This document shows, piece by piece, positions 59,836 to 63,561 of a stretch of DNA of 63,561 nucleotides. The number at the start of each line of letters is the position of its first letter. Positions within the stretch are counted from its first letter, which is position 1. This stretch comes from WSZY01 sp964559845. Lineage in GTDB: Bacteria > Pseudomonadota > Zetaproteobacteria > Mariprofundales > Mariprofundaceae. A program made the position numbers and the translations under genes. Where the stretch lies: the NCBI GenBank assembly GCA_964559845.1, contig CAZLJF010000003.1:1-63561 (forward strand), in the 5' to 3' direction. A model generated the notes under the pieces. It worked only from the letters and a program-made list of their open reading frames with translations, was not told the origin of the DNA and did no database searches.

Positions 59836-60990
59836 CTAACCTCGATTCCTTGTTAACCACTCTAGCATGGTTGGGGGCATCCCATCATCTTTAACCAGCC
59901 CATCTGAATTTGGTCTGAAAAGTGTTGTTAGTATAAGTTCCAAATCCCCTTTTTCGGGCCCGCCTTCGTGCCTGAGTAGCGATAAATAGGTTTCCGCCAT
60001 GGTTACCCGCTCACTGGCATCTTCTTTCAAGTGCAAATGACTCAAAGTGATTTTTATCAAAATGCGTGCAATCCAAACCACAACAAATGCTGCCGCAGCC
60101 AGGCTCAATGACTGCCAAAGTGCCGGATTCTTTCCGGGTTCTAGGTCGCTTAGTACAGCATGTATCGTTGCAATTAACACACCGCCTGACACTCCAAGCC
60201 AAACACCTGATGCCCAAGCAAAGTTTCGGGCAAGCTTATGATGAGTTACTTTTTTATCTCGCCAATATTTAACAGGCGCTTGCAATGCCAGCTTTTGTTC
60301 ATAGGTCTCCGTAACCTTCTCAAGCTCTTCTTTGCCGTCCAATAGAGCTTGATCAAAATCTTCACCTTGTTTCGCATGGAGGTCTTCAATCTCCGCTTTC
60401 TTTGTTTCGTAATCCTGCGTTAGCTCATCTAGCTTTGTCCTGTAGCTATCCAATTCCGCTTGCCATTCTGAACGCAGCTTGGTCAGGGATTTCTTTTCCG
60501 CAGCAAGGTTTTTTCGATAGCCCTTCTCAAACATCAATGCTTCCAAAGCACCTTTAAACGACTTATGCACATTTGGCACAATTGGCACAGATATAAAATA
60601 GCCTAGAACATAGGCTGCCAGAACAGGATCAGATTCCTTTAATTCAAAGATAAACTTTGATTTTGGTGCAGAAGCGCTCAATGATGTAATCGTGGTATTT
60701 CCATAATAAGCCATAATTTTCTGTTTTATGGCATTGAGTTGAGCCTCAAAGTGTTCGGTTTCAATATGTGGTTTTGCTTGGGCGATAACTTGGCGAATGG
60801 GTTGATAGGGAGAAATCTGCCTTTGATATATTTGAGCAGTGTTACCATCTTGTTGTGTAACAGATGCTAGCCAATTCCATACAGATTCTTCTTTTTGAAC
60901 CCATGCCTCAATTTCTTCAAGCGTACGAAATGATAATTTCCCTCCGTTGTCACCCAGATCGACTTCTAAAATTGGCTTAGCTTTTGCCAT
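59836..60990 (-). CDS. DUF6161-like coiled-coil membrane protein
   Basis: A 384-residue protein. A soluble N-terminal region (about 1-155) is followed by a long coiled coil (about 165-240, SLTKLRSEWQAELDSYRTKLDELTQDYETKKAEIEDL), two membrane helices (about 262-283 and 300-320) and a short C-terminal part. It resembles DUF6161 proteins, of unknown function. It sits 72 bases after the GIY-YIG helicase and five bases before the AlbA-type gene. A membrane-anchored effector or sensor for that system is possible, but unproven. Confidence 0.7.
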   Translation of the reverse strand: MAKAKPILEVDLGDNGGKLSFRTLEEIEAWVQKEESVWNWLASVTQQDGNTAQIYQRQISPYQPIRQVIAQAKPHIETEHFEAQLNAIKQKIMAYYGNTTITSLSASAPKSKFIFELKESDPVLAAYVLGYFISVPIVPNVHKSFKGALEALMFEKGYRKNLAAEKKSLTKLRSEWQAELDSYRTKLDELTQDYETKKAEIEDLHAKQGEDFDQALLDGKEELEKVTETYEQKLALQAPVKYWRDKKVTHHKLARNFAWASGVWLGVSGGVLIATIHAVLSDLEPGKNPALWQSLSLAAAAFVVVWIARILIKITLSHLHLKEDASERVTMAETYLSLLRHEGGPEKGDLELILTTLFRPNSDGLVKDDGMPPTMLEWLTRNRG

Positions 60991-61062
60991 CGTTATCCCT
61001 CCACATCAGGCCTTGCTTATCTCCTTCAATGGTGCGAAACAAGATTTCAAAGTATGCCGCCA

Positions 61063-63561
61063 TTAATAGAACTCATCCGCGTCCTCAGCAACGCTATCAT
61101 AGTCTGCTGGAGTCAAGACGGTATCAAATAGTCCAATATCCTCGCCTTCGTGTCGGTTGATGCCGATATATTCAAGACTGGCATCTTCATAGCGCTTAAA
61201 CTTGTATATCGCATCGTTCATCAGGGCGCTATTAAATACATTCAAGCTTACCAGCAATTCAAAGTCTCTGACATCAAGGCCGGTAACCCGCTTAAACAAA
61301 CCTGGCTCTAACTGGGTGATGACATCCTTCAAGCTATGTTCCCGATAATCGGTTAAATACATAAATACCGGGATGCGCGTGGCAAATTTGATGAGTTTCT
61401 CCTGAATCTGTTTTCGCTTGCTTTTGAACTCCTTCTCCTCCTCGGTCAGTTGTTTCTTTTCCTTGGGGGTCAAGGTTTCATCATTCTTTTCCTTGCGCGC
61501 CTTTTTAACAGCCTCCGATTTATTGATAATGGTTTCAATATCCTGATTCAGCGAGCGAAACCCCTCGATATTCATCAGTGCTTTCATTGCTTCTTCATTG
61601 TTCATCAGTCGCCGCAGCGTGTCGTTGTCTACATTGACCAGCAATGCACTTTCCCAGCGACGCGCAAGCAAGGTGGCACTCGTGCCACTCATGGCAATAT
61701 CCAGCACACCTTGCGCATCAAGCTGCTTCATCGAACTGCCATCATAGGCCAGCACCGGCAGAAAGCTGATAAACTCCTCAACTTTTTTCTCTGGGTTGGA
61801 CTCATCCACATTGAGGCGGCAGGAATAATCAGCAATTTGGCGTAAAGCACGATTTGGTGCAAAATCCAGTACATAGCATTCCTGTTTAATGATTTCGACC
61901 TTGTTAGGTGATTCTCCATCGGGATTTGTGATTGTCCACGGGGATTGGACCCGAAATGCTGCCTGAAAATAGGTTTCCGGACTGGAAGAGTTTCGCAGCA
62001 TAAAAATGCCTGCCCAAGGGCGCACAGTCACACCTGTAGTCAGTTTCCCGCAAGACAGCGTGATTGTTTTGCTTTCCAAGGGATTACCCATCGCTTCCAG
62101 TACGGGGGGCAATGCGTTGACTCCAATGCCAGCTTGCGTCCCTGCTGCAACTACAATTTTATAATCATGATAAAACCGGTTTTGCCGCTTGGACAACAGG
62201 TTGTTCATAGCATGACAAGATGCTACCGTTGGTAGAAACCAGAAAGTATGGGTAAGTGCATGCAATAAACGCGTATCGGAATATGGCAAAGGGGGCTTTT
62301 TTGCTCCCAGCTTCAGGTTATCAATGGTTGTGGCCTGAAATGCGCCACGAATCAAATCCAGCCACTTCTGGACTTCATCCTCATATTTAAATCGTGCCAG
62401 TTCTCCTTCACCCTCGGCCTTGAAAAAGGTGTTAAGGTCAAACTCGTTAAATTCCCCTTGCAAGGCAATCTCAGTGATTTCATCTGGCAATTGATAGGTC
62501 ATCAACACCATGCGCGGCAGGGAGGCGTAGGGGTTTGCTCCATGTGCTTCATTCCACTCACTCTTGGCACGCTGTTCATCCGTATAAGTCCAGTTAAAAA
62601 TCTGCTCTTCGATAAATTCACCCGAGGCAATAGCTCGAAATGGTGTGCCAGACAGATAAAGATAGTGATCGGTGGTGATGGGCATGATCTCTTCATCGAA
62701 CAGCTCGATCCCTTCGCCTTCCCCATACTTTGCTTCATTCCCACCTTCAGCCTCGAACAGATCCTTGGCATTTTCACGCCAGGCACCAAAGTGATACTCA
62801 TCCAGAATGACTGCATCCCAATGGGTGGCATGCACCCACTCATTTTTGGTCTTGATGCCGCCCGTACTGGTGTTTTTTCCGAGGTAATCCTGAAACGATC
62901 CAAAGCAGACAATCGGCCTGCTTTTGTCCGCTTCTTCATAGGTCAAATCATTGGATGGAGAAATGAACTGCCAGCCTTCAAAGTCAACATGCGACTGTAA
63001 ATCCTCTTCCCATGCATTTTGCACCGCCGGTTTAAAGGTCAGCACCAGTATTTTTTTCCAGCCCATATTTTTTGCCAGTTGATAGCTGGCAAATGTTTTG
63101 CCAAAGCGCATTTTTGCATTCCACAAAAAATGTGGTGTGTGGTCAGGTCGCTCCGTACTCATCTGGCGGAAATAGCCTGCGGTTTTTTCCACTGCGGCCT
63201 GTTGTTCCGGACGCATGGAAAAGTCGAACGAACGGTCATGGCTGATGGTCTTGCGTTCCCGCACAGCGATAATCGCCGACTTCACCTTATCTACGGTGCA
63301 AGCGAACCATTCACCATCGACACGGGTAAACCCCATCTGCTCCAGCACACGATGCACTTCATGATCGTCAAACGCTGTGCCATCATTTCGGACTGCCGAT
63401 TCCTCCAGCACAATCTCATATTCCAGCCCACTGGTCTGTAACTGCTCTTTCACCCGCTGCTTGGCGCTGCGCGTGGTATAGCCGACTTTCAGCAATCCCT
63501 TACGGTTTTCTGCGCCAAGGATTTTATAAGCGTAAATTGTGGGCGATGCTTCCGGGCGTTT
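61063..63561 (-). CDS. GIY-YIG nuclease-SF2 helicase fusion (5' end beyond window)
   Basis: An open frame of 833 residues that runs off the right edge, so the true start is outside. The N-terminal part (IYAYKILGAENRKGLLKVGYTTRSAKQRV, through DDHEVHRVLEQMGFTRVDGEWFACT) is a T5orf172/Mug113-type GIY-YIG endonuclease. A superfamily 2 helicase follows: the P-loop MRFGKTFASYQLA, Walker B-like LDEYHFGAW, SGTPFRA and the arginine-rich FQAAFRVQSPW. Nuclease plus translocase in one chain is typical of restriction enzymes and defence effectors. A methylase partner is not in view. Low-scoring internal starts, such as TTG 63495, are not the real beginning. Confidence 0.88.
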   Translation of the reverse strand, partial: KRPEASPTIYAYKILGAENRKGLLKVGYTTRSAKQRVKEQLQTSGLEYEIVLEESAVRNDGTAFDDHEVHRVLEQMGFTRVDGEWFACTVDKVKSAIIAVRERKTISHDRSFDFSMRPEQQAAVEKTAGYFRQMSTERPDHTPHFLWNAKMRFGKTFASYQLAKNMGWKKILVLTFKPAVQNAWEEDLQSHVDFEGWQFISPSNDLTYEEADKSRPIVCFGSFQDYLGKNTSTGGIKTKNEWVHATHWDAVILDEYHFGAWRENAKDLFEAEGGNEAKYGEGEGIELFDEEIMPITTDHYLYLSGTPFRAIASGEFIEEQIFNWTYTDEQRAKSEWNEAHGANPYASLPRMVLMTYQLPDEITEIALQGEFNEFDLNTFFKAEGEGELARFKYEDEVQKWLDLIRGAFQATTIDNLKLGAKKPPLPYSDTRLLHALTHTFWFLPTVASCHAMNNLLSKRQNRFYHDYKIVVAAGTQAGIGVNALPPVLEAMGNPLESKTITLSCGKLTTGVTVRPWAGIFMLRNSSSPETYFQAAFRVQSPWTITNPDGESPNKVEIIKQECYVLDFAPNRALRQIADYSCRLNVDESNPEKKVEEFISFLPVLAYDGSSMKQLDAQGVLDIAMSGTSATLLARRWESALLVNVDNDTLRRLMNNEEAMKALMNIEGFRSLNQDIETIINKSEAVKKARKEKNDETLTPKEKKQLTEEEKEFKSKRKQIQEKLIKFATRIPVFMYLTDYREHSLKDVITQLEPGLFKRVTGLDVRDFELLVSLNVFNSALMNDAIYKFKRYEDASLEYIGINRHEGEDIGLFDTVLTPADYDSVAEDADEFY

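Overview
The window is a typical dense proteobacterial chromosome segment of moderate GC. Most genes are in tight operons with 1-14 base overlaps, and TTG or GTG starts with good Shine-Dalgarno (SD) sites are common (nadE, rpoH, the CHASE2 kinase, aroA, a lipoprotein). The pheA-hisC-tyrA-aroA-cmk-rpsA-ihfB-lapA-lapB-pyrF string, sigma-54 and sigma-28 flagellar promoters, a FliX-like protein beside csrA-fliW, CHASE2/Ser-Thr kinase signalling and many c-di-GMP genes fit a free-living motile proteobacterium. My best guess is a Zetaproteobacterium of the Mariprofundus type. That is inference; no rRNA or other decisive marker is present.

Layout. (1) 1-530: a small unknown gene and a tiny ORF carrying a RiPP-leader-like motif. 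(2) 507-7342, minus strand: rpiA, a FIST sensor, a hybrid histidine kinase, queA, tRNA-Pro and nadE, apparently one transcription unit. (3) 7450-11498, plus: a membrane protein, then nadC-birA-coaX and a SPOR-like protein (cofactor genes). (4) 11607-11843: a TA-flanked MITE inserted into the 3' end of carA; then carA, fumC and tRNA-Asn. (5) 14757-18888, plus: CHASE2-Ser/Thr kinase, PP2C phosphatase and FHA protein, a complete phospho-signalling trio with its own promoter. (6) 18909-29826, minus: pheA, hisC, tyrA, aroA, cmk, rpsA, ihfB, lapA, lapB, pyrF, dgt. (7) 29953-34609, minus: ispG, hisS, two DUF1538 membrane proteins, a P-II-like protein and a CBS protein. (8) 34726-38302: a lipoprotein, a class III adenylate cyclase and a diguanylate cyclase fused to a Rossmann domain. 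(9) 38395-40650, plus: yhbY, bolA, a sigma-54 promoter, a FliX-like gene and a diguanylate cyclase. (10) 40664-43717, minus: a sigma-28-driven operon of an 85-residue protein, a receiver, an HD-GYP phosphodiesterase and a PilZ protein. (11) 43835-52521, minus: flgF, a 44-residue ORF, flgG, flgA, flgH, flgI, flgJ, flgM, flgN, flgK, flgL, csrA and fliW behind a sigma-54 promoter, with an internal sigma-28 promoter before flgM. (12) 52716-57422: a broken secreted-protein gene, a SPOR protein, rpoH under a CIRCE-overlapped promoter, ftsEX and a zinc-ribbon membrane protein. (13) 57422-63561: a second MITE, an unknown gene, a decayed duplicate and then an AlbA/Schlafen-type protein, a DUF6161-like coiled-coil membrane protein and a GIY-YIG-helicase fusion cut by the window end. 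This last block looks like the edge of a restriction or defence island.

How the parts work together. The flagellar block is a transcription cascade: sigma-54 drives the rod, ring and hook-associated genes, while FlgM-controlled sigma-28 drives the c-di-GMP operon and probably flgM-flgN-flgK-flgL. csrA and fliW at the operon end add post-transcriptional feedback. Second-messenger turnover is concentrated nearby: two GGDEF proteins, one HD-GYP, one PilZ and one cAMP cyclase. The best candidates for new biology are the lasso-leader-like ORF, the split DUF1538 plus P-II plus CBS cassette, the Rossmann-GGDEF fusion, the small coupled ORF inside the flagellar operon, the HrcA-type control of rpoH, and the helicase/DUF6161/AlbA cluster.
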